A stretch of DNA of 64,000 bases from Geofilum rubicundum JCM 15548 (GCF_000974365.1 NZ_BAZW01000010.1:29060-93059); one strand, 5' to 3'; positions 38,104-48,010 are shown, numbered from the stretch's first letter. Numbers and translations: made by a program. The notes: generated by a model not told the origin, from the letters alone.

Positions 38104-38928
38104 ATGCTGCGATTTAAAGTTTTCATCCTACTATCTTTTTTCTTTATTGTTCTTTCCTTTGGTCAGGATACAACGACCTATGCACTGGAGCAAAATGTTG
38201 GTTATTTTGATGATACTAATACAACCGATGACTATATGGTTGAGCGCTGTTTGTTGGATATATATTACCCTTCCAATACTCAAGGCTATCCTACCGTTGT
38301 ATGGTTTCACGGTGGGGGATTAACCTCCGGCAACAAGGAAATTCCTGAAGCATTAAAAGAAAAAGGGGTGGCCGTGGTAGCCGTAAATTATCGACTTTTC
38401 CCCAAAGTTAACGCACCTAAGTATATCGAAGATGCAGCAGCTGCAGTGGCTTGGGTTGTAAATCATATTGAAGATTTTGGAGGTGATCCCGCTATGGTCT
38501 TTCTTTCAGGACATTCAGCCGGTGGCTATCTTTCCATGATGGTGGGATTAGATAAAAGTTATTTGGCCCAGTTTGGTGTCGATGCTGATCAAATTGCTGG
38601 CCTCATACCATTCAGCGGTCATACCATTACGCATTTTACCATTCGCGAAGAGAGAGGTCTCCCGGGAACTCAGCCAATTGTAGATAATCTGGCACCCTTG
38701 TTTCACATAAGAAAAGACGCCCCGTCACTTCTGCTCATTACAGGAGACCGGGAACTGGAAATGCTTGGCAGGTATGAAGAAAATGCTTACTTAATGCGAA
38801 TGATGAAAATAGTCGGTCATAAAGATACCCGCCTTTTTGAACTGGATGGTTATGGTCATCAAATGACCGAACCTGCTTTTCCTTTATTGTTAAATGAGAT
38901 AAAGCGTATAGCAAGTAACCAAGAGTAG
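38104..38928 (+). CDS. Alpha/beta-hydrolase esterase, candidate mannan deacetylase
   Basis: Secreted esterase/lipase-like enzyme of 274 residues with Sec signal MLRFKVFILLSFFFIVLSFGQ and no lipobox. The oxyanion-hole motif VVWFHGGGLTSG (HGGG, hormone-sensitive-lipase type) is near residue 70, the nucleophile elbow GHSAGGYLSMM near residue 139 (Ser in GHSAG), an acid candidate in LLLITGDRELEM, and the His in GYGHQM near residue 258. All triad elements are present. Beta-mannans of plants are often acetylated, so removing acetyl groups is a plausible job, but acyl specificity cannot be read from the sequence. It lies 60 bases downstream of the DUF5060-CBM6 enzyme. Confidence 0.8.
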   Translation: MLRFKVFILLSFFFIVLSFGQDTTTYALEQNVGYFDDTNTTDDYMVERCLLDIYYPSNTQGYPTVVWFHGGGLTSGNKEIPEALKEKGVAVVAVNYRLFPKVNAPKYIEDAAAAVAWVVNHIEDFGGDPAMVFLSGHSAGGYLSMMVGLDKSYLAQFGVDADQIAGLIPFSGHTITHFTIREERGLPGTQPIVDNLAPLFHIRKDAPSLLLITGDRELEMLGRYEENAYLMRMMKIVGHKDTRLFELDGYGHQMTEPAFPLLLNEIKRIASNQE

Positions 38929-38978
38929 ACTCATAAATGTCTGAGTTATGTATTCAGACTAAAAAAATTAAGACAGCT

Positions 38979-41928
38979 ATGAAATGCACATTTTTCAATG
39001 CCTTTAGGCTATTTTTTCCGATAGGATTATTGTTTATTCTTTTTTTTACTGCTTGTGAAACTAAAAACAGGCCCGAGTTAATTTCACCGGTCGAAGGTGA
39101 AGCCATCGTTACCAACACGCCTGTATTGGCCTGGACACCTGTCGAGTGCGACTGGCAGGAGGTTTGGGTCAATGGCATAAAGTTGGATTCACTTGCCGGA
39201 GATGTCAATTCCTATGTGCCTTTTGCTCTGTCGTTTGGTGTGAATGAATGGCAAATTGTAGCCGTTAATAGCCATACAAGAATTGAAGGAAAGCCTGCTA
39301 CATTTCAGGTGGAGGATCAGCCTTTGTCGGTCTTGCCCGAAGGTGCTCAACTGCTCCGCCATCAATGGTTGGTTCAATCGGCCGCCCTGGTGAATGAAAG
39401 TGGGGAATTGCTCTCAACAGGGGCGTTTAATTCACAGACATGGCATAAGACTTCCTTGCCTGCGACTGCTCAAACTGTTTTGGTGCGCAACGGAGTCTAT
39501 CCCAATCCTTATATCGGGCAAAATAATATGCGCATCCCTGATGCCAATGATGATTTTAATGCAGAACATGACTTACTACAATACAGCCATATTGATGGTG
39601 AAAACCCCTGGAGTCGGCCTTATTGGTACCTAAAATCTTTTACCGTTGAAGGTAATGGTCCTAAAGTATGGCTAAATTTCAACGAAATCAATTACCGGGC
39701 GGAATTATGGTTGAATGGGAAGCTATTGGCCGACAGTTCCGTCATGCTTGGCATGGAGCGGCAATTTCGTTTTGATGTTACCGATTTGGTATCCTTCGAT
39801 GGGTTGAATCATTTGGCAGTAGCCATTTTCCCGGTAGATGTGCCTGGTCTACCAGGGGTTCCTCCTTTAGAGGCTTTTGGTGATCCCGGCGTGAATATGG
39901 GGGATGGATGATCAGTCATAACTATACCAAGTGGGATGCTGTTGGATGGGATTGGCAACCTGCTGTTCGTGATCGGGATATGGGCATTACCGAAGATGTG
40001 TTTCTTTCTTTTACGGATGAGTTGGAACTGAAGGAAGTTTATATTACATCTGAACCTAATCTGCCTGAGGCAGATTATGCAGAGATGGTCATTTCTGCTA
40101 ACTTAATCAATCACAGTCAGGAAGCAAAAGAAGGGATTGTTACAGGGAAAATCATTTTTGAAACAGATACGCTACTTTTTGAGGTCCCTTTTAACCTTGC
40201 TGGAGAAACAGCGAAGGAACTGACCTTCGATAAGCGCCATGTAGCGCAACTGAGGATCAGTGATCCTCAGCTTTGGTGGCCGGTAGGATATGGTAATCCC
40301 AACCTTTATAAAGTAGAATTATCTGCTCAAAGCTCAGATGGTGATGTCTCAACGGTGGTTGAAATGCATGGCATTCGAAAAGTTGAATCACGCGTTGAGG
40401 GAAGTCGTATTTTTACGGTTAATGGCAAGGATGTTTTTGTTAAAGGAGGTAACTGGGTGTTGGACATGACCTTAAACTGGACTGCCTCCCGATATGAAGA
40501 GGAAATCCTTCTGTCTAAAAATGCCAATCTTAATCTGCTGAGGGTTTGGGGCCCACAGGGGTGCCTCCAAAAGCATTTTTTCATGCAGCCGATAAACATG
40601 GTGTTTTACTTTGGCAGGATTTTCTGAACGATTTTTGGGGCACCTTTAGAAATACGCCCGGATATCAGCCTGAAGAAGATTTATATGAAACCATTTCCAC
40701 ACAGATTGTGAAGAGATTCCGCAATCATCCGTCCCTCATTATTTGGTGTGGCGGAAACGAAGGCGTAAATCCTCGTGAGGAGATGCTGGTCAATACCGTT
40801 TTGGCCGAAAATGATAACCGATCCGGAAGATTTTATTTAAAAGCCTCTGATGGTAATGGTTTGCATGGCGGTGGTCCTTATCATTCCATCCGACCTGAAG
40901 AATTTTTTTCACATCCAAAACTTCATGGTTTTAGCAGTGAAATTGGGGCCAGTGGCGTTCCGGTTTTTGAAAGCATTGAACGTTTTATGCCTGGGGCTGG
41001 GCAAAATCCGGAGCTGGATCGTTTTCCGGTGGATGAAAACTGGGGTTATCATGATGCGGCTAATTTTCCCGGAGAAGATACCCGTAAGTTTACCGCCCTG
41101 GATGATATCATCAGAAGGGATTATGGCGGACCAGAAAGTAATGATAGACAAGGGGCTTTGAATTATTTGGCCAAAGCGCAACTCCAGAATTATGCTGCCT
41201 ATCGCTCGGCTGCCAGTGCTATCGGTATTCAAATGTGGGCTAACTCTACAGGTATGCTTTTTTGGAAATCTAACTCCAGCTGGCCAAGCGTGGTTTGGCA
41301 ATTGTACGATTGGTATCAACAGGCCCATGCCGGCTATTATGGTGTCAAAAAGGCTTTTGCACCTTTTAGCATGCAGTTCAATCTGGTTGACCGGCGCGTT
41401 TCTATTGTGAATGCCCAGTATCGATCCCTGGAAGGAGTTGAGCTGTCTGCCGTTTTATTGGATCAATCGCTTCAGGTGTTGTGGGAGGATGTCCGAACCA
41501 TAAACATGGCAGAAAATACGGCTGTTGAAATGGATGGTGTAGTTCCTGAATTGGATGGCCTTGTTTTTTTAAAGCTTAAAGCCCGGAGTGTTGAGGGAGA
41601 GGTTCTTTTTGAAGACTTTTACTGGTTGCACGCTGAAAATGACTTTTCCGGCCTGAACAATTTAGAAACACCAGAGCTTGAGGTTCTCCTTAGTCAGGGA
41701 AATGCAAAGGACAACTGGGTAGTAACCGTGGAAAACTTGGGTGAAACCCCTGCTATTTTGACGAGATTGAAACTGGTCCATCCACTTAGCAGGCATGAAA
41801 TACTTCCTGCTCTTTGGAGCGATAATTTTATTTCTTTTTTACCTGGCGATAAAAGGGAGTTGAGGGTTTCTTTACCCCGCGGAGAACCTCAAGGAGGATT
41901 GGAAATTGTAGCTGAATTCTTTAATTGA
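38979..41928 (+). CDS. GH2 beta-mannosidase-like exo-glycosidase, lipoprotein (two frame breaks)
   Basis: Large exo-acting enzyme. The ATG at 38979 gives MKCTFFNAFRLFFPIGLLFILFFTAC, a lipoprotein signal; the longer start at 38937 is less fitting. It has an extra N-terminal Ig-like domain, a GH2 sugar-binding domain (RPYWYLKSFTVE, EINYRAELWLNGKLLADSS), an Ig-like domain ending in LWWPVGYGNPNLYKVEL, and a barrel with FVKGGNWVLDM, IIWCGGNEGVNP (acid/base Glu) and GFSSEIGASGVP (nucleophile Glu). Two breaks lie in G runs: GGGGG at 39899-39903 (should give NMGGWMISHNYTKW) and GGGG at 40558-40561 (GPQGVPPKAFFHAADKHG). With one G added to each the protein is about 983 residues. The related exo-beta-glucosaminidases cannot be fully excluded. 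Confidence 0.85.
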
Positions 41929-41966
41929 TATTTAGGAAGCTGGAGTGGCGATCTCCAATTCTTTAC

Positions 41967-42012
41967 AAAATGCTGCCAAAAGCTGCTATAATTAGCTGTT
42001 GGCAGCATTTTT
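41967..42012 (+). terminator. Intrinsic terminator at the end of the PUL
   Basis: A 13-bp stem (41967-41979 with 41999-42011) and a 19-base loop, followed by T-rich sequence, 38 bases after the GH2 stop. The A-rich left side means it could also act on the convergent methylase gene. Confidence 0.75.
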
Positions 42013-42065
42013 ATTTCTTCGCGGTTAAAGAATGCTCAGATATAATACGTTTTCTCTTTGGGTGT

Positions 42066-42841
42066 TTACCGTGAATAATTTTCCGATCTTCGAAATTCGG
42101 CGCAAACAATGGCTGCTGCCACGCCTACGTTGAGGGATTCTGATGTAGGGGTGCCGGCCGGGAAGGTGGGGATGGTGATTTTATGGGTTATAAATGGGGC
42201 ATTTTCTGCCCGTATGCCATTGCCTTCATTGCCCATCACGATGAGGATGGTGATTTCAATGAATTTTCATAAATATTTTCCCCTTCCAGGTAGGTTCCAT
42301 AGATGGGGTTATCACATTTTTCACGATATTGCCGGAAGAAAGCAGGAAGCTGGGTGTAGTGGACCTGGATTCGGGCGATGGCTCCCATGGTGGCCTGTAC
42401 CACTTTTGGGTTGTACACGTCTACCGTATCCATGCTGCAAACCATATGAGAGATGCCAAACCAATCGGCCAGCCGAATGATGGTGCCCATATTGCCAGGG
42501 TCCTGAATGCCGTCGAGCACCAGTGTTAGCTCATTGTATATGGCATTATTATTGAATGAATATTGGGGTTGCTTAAACAGGGCCAGTACTTGTTGGGGCG
42601 TTTTTAGATGGGAGGCACTGTCGAGTTCTTTCTGGGTGACAGGTATGCGTTCCAAAGATTTTGAAGACCAGGATGAAGGTAATGACCAGTTTTCGGTATG
42701 CGCTATGAGTGTGGGTTGCAGACCCGCTTCCAACAAGTCCGTGACCGTTTTTGGCCCTTCGGCCAAAAAAAGGAGCTGACTGTCGCGCTGTTTTTTTTGC
42801 GCCATGGCGGCTATCAGTTTTTTCTGATTTTTACTTAACAT
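42066..42841 (-). CDS. SpoU-family RNA 2'-O-methyltransferase (TrmH/RlmB-like, one frame break)
   Basis: SPOUT-class methyltransferase acting on tRNA or rRNA. I start at MLSKNQKKLIAAMAQKKQR (ATG at 42839-42841), dropping nine upstream residues that overlap the divergent promoter region. The N-terminal substrate-binding domain (FLAEGPKTVTDLLEAGLQP) precedes the knot domain with LVLDGIQDPGNMGTIIRLADWFG (motif 1). The frame breaks at the TTT 42254-42256, where ENSLKSPSSS-stop should continue ITILIVMGNEGNGIRAENAPF, supplying motif 2 (GNEGNGI), and then PAGTPTSESLNVGVAAAI (motif 3). One added base gives about 258 residues. The exact target nucleotide is unknown. Confidence 0.86.
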
Positions 42842-42891
42842 GGTCGATTTTTTTACCTTTGTCTGCAAAAGTAATCATATTAATAAGATAA

Positions 42892-45225
42892 ATGATACGA
42901 GGAATATCCGGTTTGTTGAAGGTTTTTGGGGGTGTGGTATTATTGGTAGGGCTCTTTTCAGCTTGCCATACCACTAAATTTGTACCCGAAAACGAGCGGT
43001 TATTGTCGCGTGTCGAGATAAAGGACGATGCCCGGGATGTTTCCCGTGATGATCTTAAATCCTATCTGCGCCAACAGGAGAATTTGCGAATCATTGGATT
43101 CTGGAAGTTGTATTTGGGTATTTACAACCTTTCAGGCAAGGACACTTCGAAAGGTATCAACCGTTGGCTGAGAAATATTGGCGAAGAACCGGTTATTTTT
43201 GACTCAACGCTGGTGGACAGGTCGGTTGAGCAGATGGGGCTGTTTATGCGCAACCGGGGATATTACCTTTCTCAGGTAAAGGATACCACCTGGTATCCGG
43301 CACAGAAAAAGGCCAGAGTGGCCTATCATATTGTCTCGGGCCCGCGTTATCGTTTAAATGATGTTTTTTATCGTATTGAAGATAAGGGGCTTGAGAATCT
43401 GGTGCTGAATGACACGACCAATTCTGTTTTGCGAAGTGGGAGAGGCTTTACATCTGAATTGCACAACCAGGAAAGAGATCGTATTACTGATTTGCTCAAG
43501 GATAATGGCTATTACAATTTCTCTAAGGCTTATGTGTATTTTTTAGCCGACAGCACCATCGGTAGACATAGAATCAATGATACACTGGTCATTATGCGAC
43601 CACCCGAAAATGTGCCGGGACGTGCAGCCAATGGCAATCACGCGCAATATACCATTCGAAACGTTTATTTCCAGGTGGATATGGACCCACAGGATATCTC
43701 TTTTTCCGAAACAGAAGAGGGGCTTTCGGCAGATACGCTGATGTATGATGGCGTTTATATTTTGTACGACAAAGCACTGGAATTTAAACCAGATGTCCTC
43801 ACCAACAGTAATTATATTGTTCCCGGCGATTTGTATCAGGCCAGTCTGGTAGAGCGCACCCAATCCTTGTTGAGTGGGTTGCGGATATTCAAATATATCA
43901 ACATTCGGTTTCGGGATGTCGATGGTCAGGTGGATGAGGAGGGCCGTTTTTTACTGGATTGTGTGATTCAGGTATTACCCGGGAAATATCAGTCCTATTC
44001 AGTGGAAGTGGAGGGGACCAATTCTTCGGGCAACCTGGGAGCAGCTGGTAACTTCAAATATCAGCATAAAAATATATTCCGTGGTGCGGAGCTTTTTACC
44101 TTGAATACAAGGTTGGCCCGACAAAACCAATTTGTCATCAGGGGAGGCGACGGAGAGCAATTCAACACCGTGGAGATGGGGGCGGATGCTTCGGTGGTGT
44201 TTCCCAAATTTTTTATGCCCTTTCGGATAGAGAAATTTCGCCAGAGATACAATCCCAAAACCACCATCGCTGTGGCTTATAACTATCAGCGCCGGCCGGA
44301 TTATACCCGAACCATTGCCAATGCCCGACTGGGCTATACCTGGCGCTCGTCAAGGTATAGTTCTCATTCGCTTTATCCGCTCGACTTTAATTTGGTTAAT
44401 ATCCCAACCGTATCCTCGGCTTTTTGGGAATACATTGAAAGAAACCCCTTTCTACGCTATACGTATGAAGATCACCTGATTGCCAATCTGAATTACAGCT
44501 ATATCTATAATCAACAGCAATTGGGCGGGGGAGCCAGGGACTTTTGGTTTTTTAGATTCACCGCAGAATCGGCTGGTAATACACTGGATTTATTGGCCCC
44601 CTTGTGGAACTCTGGTCAGGAAACGGATTACAGCACTATTTTGGGTATTCGTTATGCCCAGTATTTTAAAACGGATATAGATTTAAGGTACCATAATGCC
44701 ATTGGTCGCTTTCATTCAATAACCTATCGCTTTTTTGGTGGCATCGGCATACCCTATGGAAACCTGAACGTTTTGCCTTTTGAAAAGAGATATTTTTCAG
44801 GAGGCGCCAACAGTATTCGTGCCTGGCCCGTCCGGGCTATCGGACCGGGAACCTTTAAGGATGAATCTGCCACTTTTTATAATCAGACAGCCGATATTAA
44901 ACTGGAAATGAATGTGGAGTACCGCTTCCCGCTTTTCTGGCTGTTGGAAGGCGCCTTATTTGTGGATGCAGGAAACATTTGGGGCCTGCGTGAAGATGTG
45001 AGTCCGGAAGGCGGATTATTTGAGTGGGATACTTTTTATAAGCAGTTGGCCGTTGGAACCGGGTTTGGTACCCGGCTTGATTTTAATTATTTTATTTTCA
45101 GGATCGATACGGGATTAAAGTTGCATGATCCTTCAGCCATTGCTGGTGAAAAGTGGATCCCTTTTAACCGAAAATATTCCTGGGAGGATGTCGCCTTTAA
45201 CTTTGCCATTGGTTATCCTTTCTAA
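42892..45225 (+). CDS. TamA/BamA-like outer-membrane assembly lipoprotein (TamL type)
   Basis: Omp85-superfamily barrel of 777 residues. MIRGISGLLKVFGGVVLLVGLFSAC is a lipoprotein signal, the mark of the Bacteroidota TamL variant of TamA. The segment HTTKFVPENERLLSRVEIKDD opens the POTRA region (about residues 30-400, with MRNRGYYLSQV and LKDNGYYNFSKAYVYF as repeated GYY-type POTRA motifs). The C-terminal barrel contains KRYFSGGANSIRAWPVRAIGPG, the conserved (V/I)RG-type L6 loop region, and ends FNFAIGYPF with the terminal aromatic. It probably helps insert outer-membrane proteins. A tamB-like partner is not in the window. It is divergent from the SpoU gene. Confidence 0.88.
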   Translation: MIRGISGLLKVFGGVVLLVGLFSACHTTKFVPENERLLSRVEIKDDARDVSRDDLKSYLRQQENLRIIGFWKLYLGIYNLSGKDTSKGINRWLRNIGEEPVIFDSTLVDRSVEQMGLFMRNRGYYLSQVKDTTWYPAQKKARVAYHIVSGPRYRLNDVFYRIEDKGLENLVLNDTTNSVLRSGRGFTSELHNQERDRITDLLKDNGYYNFSKAYVYFLADSTIGRHRINDTLVIMRPPENVPGRAANGNHAQYTIRNVYFQVDMDPQDISFSETEEGLSADTLMYDGVYILYDKALEFKPDVLTNSNYIVPGDLYQASLVERTQSLLSGLRIFKYINIRFRDVDGQVDEEGRFLLDCVIQVLPGKYQSYSVEVEGTNSSGNLGAAGNFKYQHKNIFRGAELFTLNTRLARQNQFVIRGGDGEQFNTVEMGADASVVFPKFFMPFRIEKFRQRYNPKTTIAVAYNYQRRPDYTRTIANARLGYTWRSSRYSSHSLYPLDFNLVNIPTVSSAFWEYIERNPFLRYTYEDHLIANLNYSYIYNQQQLGGGARDFWFFRFTAESAGNTLDLLAPLWNSGQETDYSTILGIRYAQYFKTDIDLRYHNAIGRFHSITYRFFGGIGIPYGNLNVLPFEKRYFSGGANSIRAWPVRAIGPGTFKDESATFYNQTADIKLEMNVEYRFPLFWLLEGALFVDAGNIWGLREDVSPEGGLFEWDTFYKQLAVGTGFGTRLDFNYFIFRIDTGLKLHDPSAIAGEKWIPFNRKYSWEDVAFNFAIGYPF

Positions 45226-45232
45226 AAACAAA

Positions 45233-45267
45233 AAAAAGAGACTGCCCATAATCAGACAGTCTCTTTT
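45233..45267. terminator. Bidirectional terminator between tamL-like and fba genes
   Basis: An 11-bp stem made of A-rich/AGAGACTG and its complement (45233-45244 with 45257-45267) has A-run on the left and T-run on the right, so it works in both directions for the two convergent genes. It starts 8 bases after one stop and ends 21 bases before the other. Confidence 0.8.
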
Positions 45268-45287
45268 GTTAAGGGGATAATACTTAA

Positions 45288-46283
45288 TTAAGCTTTACCG
45301 GCAGAACCAAGTACGTTATTGTTTTTATGCATGTAAAGCACTTTCAATGCGTCACGTGCAGGTCCCAGATATTTCCGTGGGTCAAACTCACCCGGATTTT
45401 CAGCCATTACCTTACGAATAGCTGCAGTCATCGCCAAACGACCATCAGAGTCGATGTTGATTTTGCATACGGCAGAAGCAGCTGCCTTACGCAATTGTTC
45501 CTCAGGAATACCAACGGCAGCATCTAATTTTCCGCCATATTTGTTAATGGTTTCAATGTGTTCGGCAGGAACAGAAGATGAACCGTGCAATACGATGGGG
45601 AATCCGGGAATGCGTTTTTCAATTTCTTCCAGAATTTCAAACTTCAATGGAGGAGGAACCAAAACGCCATCTGCATTTTTAGTACACTGTGCAGGGGTGA
45701 ATTTGTGAGCTCCGTGAGATGTTCCAATGGAGATAGCCAATGAATCCACACCGGTACGTTTGACGAAGTCTTCCACTTCTTCAGGGCGTGTGTAGGTTGA
45801 TTCTTCAGCCACAACGTCGTCCTCAACACCGGCTAAAACACCCAGCTCACCTTCTACGGTGACCCCATGCTTATGTGCATATTCCACAACCTGCTTGGTC
45901 AACTCCACATTTTTTTCGTAGGGATGGTGTGAACCATCAATCATGACCGAAGAGAAACCATTGTCGATACACTCTTTGCAAATTTCGAAAGTGTCGCCAT
46001 GGTCAAGGTGCAATACAATAGGTACCTCATAACCCAATTCTTTCACATATTCGGTGGCGCCTTTGGCCATGTTTCTCAGCAAGGTGGCATTGGCATATTT
46101 ACGGGCACCTGAAGAAACCTGAAGGATAACCGGTGATTTTGTTTCCACGCAAGCCTGAAGAATTGCCTGAAGCTGCTCCAGATTGTTGAAATTATAAGCC
46201 GGAATGGCATAACCACCGGCAACGGCTTTGGCAAACAGTTCTTTGCTGTTGACCAGACCTAGTTCTTTGTAATTTACAGCCAT
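45288..46283 (-). CDS. fba: Class II fructose-bisphosphate aldolase
   Basis: Zinc-dependent cleavage of fructose-1,6-bisphosphate to DHAP and glyceraldehyde-3-phosphate in glycolysis. The 331-residue protein shows AIPAYNFNNLEQLQAILQAC near the start, the metal/active-site segment IVLHLDHGDTFEICKECIDNGFSSVMIDGS near residue 95, EGELGVLAGVEDD, SLAISIGTSHGAHKF and PIVLHGSSSVP with the second metal His (about residue 235). A phosphate/Asn loop VCKINIDSDGR follows. All family signatures are intact and the frame is clean. Its promoter candidate lies 67-98 bases upstream. Confidence 0.95.
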   Translation of the reverse strand: MAVNYKELGLVNSKELFAKAVAGGYAIPAYNFNNLEQLQAILQACVETKSPVILQVSSGARKYANATLLRNMAKGATEYVKELGYEVPIVLHLDHGDTFEICKECIDNGFSSVMIDGSHHPYEKNVELTKQVVEYAHKHGVTVEGELGVLAGVEDDVVAEESTYTRPEEVEDFVKRTGVDSLAISIGTSHGAHKFTPAQCTKNADGVLVPPPLKFEILEEIEKRIPGFPIVLHGSSSVPAEHIETINKYGGKLDAAVGIPEEQLRKAAASAVCKINIDSDGRLAMTAAIRKVMAENPGEFDPRKYLGPARDALKVLYMHKNNNVLGSAGKA

Positions 46284-46349
46284 TTTTCTATTGTTTAATA
46301 TTGGTTTTTAATTGAAAATCTTTGATTTCTGGTACATTTGAATCAGGTA

Positions 46350-46381
46350 CAAAAATAAGCAAAGCATCTTACTTATACAAT
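46350..46381 (-). promoter_or_regulatory. Candidate promoter for fba
   Basis: On the minus strand, TATTTTTG (complement of 46350-46357) is an exact -7 match. ATTG (complement of 46378-46381) sits 20 bases upstream as a three-of-four -33 match. The predicted start lies about 60 bases before the fba ATG. Confidence 0.5.
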
Positions 46382-46387
46382 TATTAT

Positions 46388-46401
46388 CCCTCACCTGAGG
46401 G
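46388..46401. promoter_or_regulatory. Dyad CCCTCA-CC-TGAGGG next to the fba promoter
   Basis: A perfect 6-2-6 inverted repeat abuts the fba -33 element on its upstream side. It shares the centre CACCTG with the second dyad at 46484, in the same divergent gap. Confidence 0.35.
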
Positions 46402-46483
46402 CATATCGTTGTTTTTCACGGTACATTTAACTTTTTATGGGATATTTAAACATTTGCCGCCTGCCATCCTTTCTAAATGAAAA

Positions 46484-46501
46484 CCAAAACACCTGTTTTG
46501 G
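46484..46501. promoter_or_regulatory. Dyad CCAAAACA-CC-TGTTTTGG upstream of the NSS symporter promoter
   Basis: A perfect 8-2-8 inverted repeat centred about 75-80 bases before the predicted symporter transcription start, a normal place for an activator site. The rest of the 339-base gap between fba and the symporter holds only the two promoters and the smaller dyad. Confidence 0.4.
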
Positions 46502-46532
46502 CATGTATTGTTACTGAATATGGTTTTACTGA

Positions 46533-46563
46533 TTTGAATTAATAAGTGTTTTGCTTATTTTTG
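46533..46563 (+). promoter_or_regulatory. Promoter of the NSS symporter gene
   Basis: TTTG at 46533-46536, 19 bases, then TATTTTTG at 46556-46563: a perfect match to both Bacteroidota promoter elements. It is 59 bases before the start codon. Confidence 0.65.
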
Positions 46564-46622
46564 CCCACCAGGCATCATCTGTTGTATCATCCGCCTGTGT
46601 TTTCTTCTCAAAGACTAAATAA

Positions 46623-47962
46623 ATGCAATATATGGCACCTATGAATGATTCAAACGGGAGGGATAATTTTACCAGCAAATTTGGTGTGATCGCTGCAGCT
46701 GCAGGCTCAGCTGTGGGGTTGGGAAATATTTGGCGTTTCCCCTATGTGGCGGGAGAAAACGGTGGAGGCGCTTTTCTTTTGCTTTACCTGTTTTTTATTT
46801 TGGCGATTGGTGTACCGGTTATGTTATCCGAATTAATTATTGGTCGCAAAGCCCAGCTGAATATTTTTGGTGCCTTTCGGAAACTGGCTCCCGGATCCTA
46901 TTGGCCCCTGGTAGGCATGATGGGGGTGGGGGCCGCCTTTATGATTCTTTCGTTTTACGCGGTGGTTGCCGGATGGACCCTCGAATATATGTTATATGCC
47001 ATTGGTGATCGTTTTTCGGGGCAAAGTCCGGAACGCATCCAGTCTATTTTTCATGAGTTGACGGATGCCTCGTGGAGACCGGTTGTTTTCATGTTGATTT
47101 TTATGGCCATATCTGCCTTTATCGTCCGCTCCGGCGTTCAAAAAGGCATAGAGCGTTATACCAAAATATTGATGCCACTGTTGTTGGTCATCATCATTGG
47201 TTTGATTGTTAAGTCCCTATCCTTGAAGGGGCATCTGCCGGTGTGAAATTTTTGTTCAGCCCTGATTTCAGTAAAATTAATACCAATACAGTGCTGGAGG
47301 CCTTGGGGCAGGCTTTCTTTTCTCTGAGTCTGGGAATGGGCGTGATGGCCACTTATGGCTCCTATATCAGAAAGAGTGAATCTCTGGGACAAACAGCGAT
47401 TTCGGTTTCTTTAGCAGATACTTTGATTGCCATATTGGCCGGACTGGCTATTTTTCCGGCTGTATTTGCTTTTGGACTGGAGCCGGGTCAGGGACCCGGA
47501 CTCGTTTTTATCACCTTGCCCGGTATTTTTAACCAGATGGCTGGTGGTTACTATTTTGCCATTTTGTTTTTCTTTCTTTTGGTGATTGCCGCCCTGACCT
47601 CTTCCATTTCCTTGCTGGAGGTGGTGGTCGCCTACTTTGTTGAGGAACTGAAAATTAAACGCAACAAAGCAACCTGGTTGGCGGCGGGCATCATGTCGCT
47701 TTTGGGAGTTGTTTGTGCTGTTAATCCGTTTGTTTTCGACCTCTTTGACAAAACATCATCCAACATTCTTTTGCCTTTGGGGGGACTGCTGATTGTTATT
47801 TTTGTAGGCTGGTTTCTGGGTAAAAAGGTGGTCCGTGAGGAACTGGAAGCAGATGGCAAGGTGGCCTTCTATTTTAGGATATTCATTCCTGTTATTCGTG
47901 TGTTGGCCCCCATTGCCATTGCCATTGTTTTTCTCCACGGCTTGGGCCTTTTAAAATTTTAA
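46623..47962 (+). CDS. Neurotransmitter:sodium symporter (SNF/LeuT) family transporter (one frame break)
   Basis: Inner-membrane Na+-coupled transporter, probably for an amino acid. The NSS signature FGVIAAAAGSAVGLGNIWRFPYVAGENGGGAFLLLYL is complete near residue 20, holding the unwound TM1 that binds Na+ and substrate. About twelve hydrophobic segments follow. The frame breaks in GGGG at 47228-47231. LIVKSLSLKGHLPV-stop should read KGASAGVKFLFSPDFSKI, and one added G gives about 446 residues, normal for bacterial members. SLADTLIAILAGLAIFPAVFAFG and LTSSISLLEVVVAYF (TM8 region with the Ser/Thr Na+ site) lie in the second half. An ATG 12 bases inside is also a possible start. Confidence 0.9.
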
Positions 47963-48010
47963 AGAAGCTGGTTTTAAAAGATCGGCTGTTTGATCCGATA
48001 ATTAATTGAC

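Noticed and set aside
39899..40565. Programmed ribosomal frameshifting at G runs in the GH2 gene
   Set aside because: The same kind of break occurs in eleven other unrelated genes, without slippery heptamers or following pseudoknots in common. Sequencing undercalls explain all of them.
46333..46340. TACATTTG on the + strand as a second promoter in the fba-symporter gap
   Set aside because: No -33 element lies at a proper distance, and a far better promoter for the symporter is at 46533-46563.
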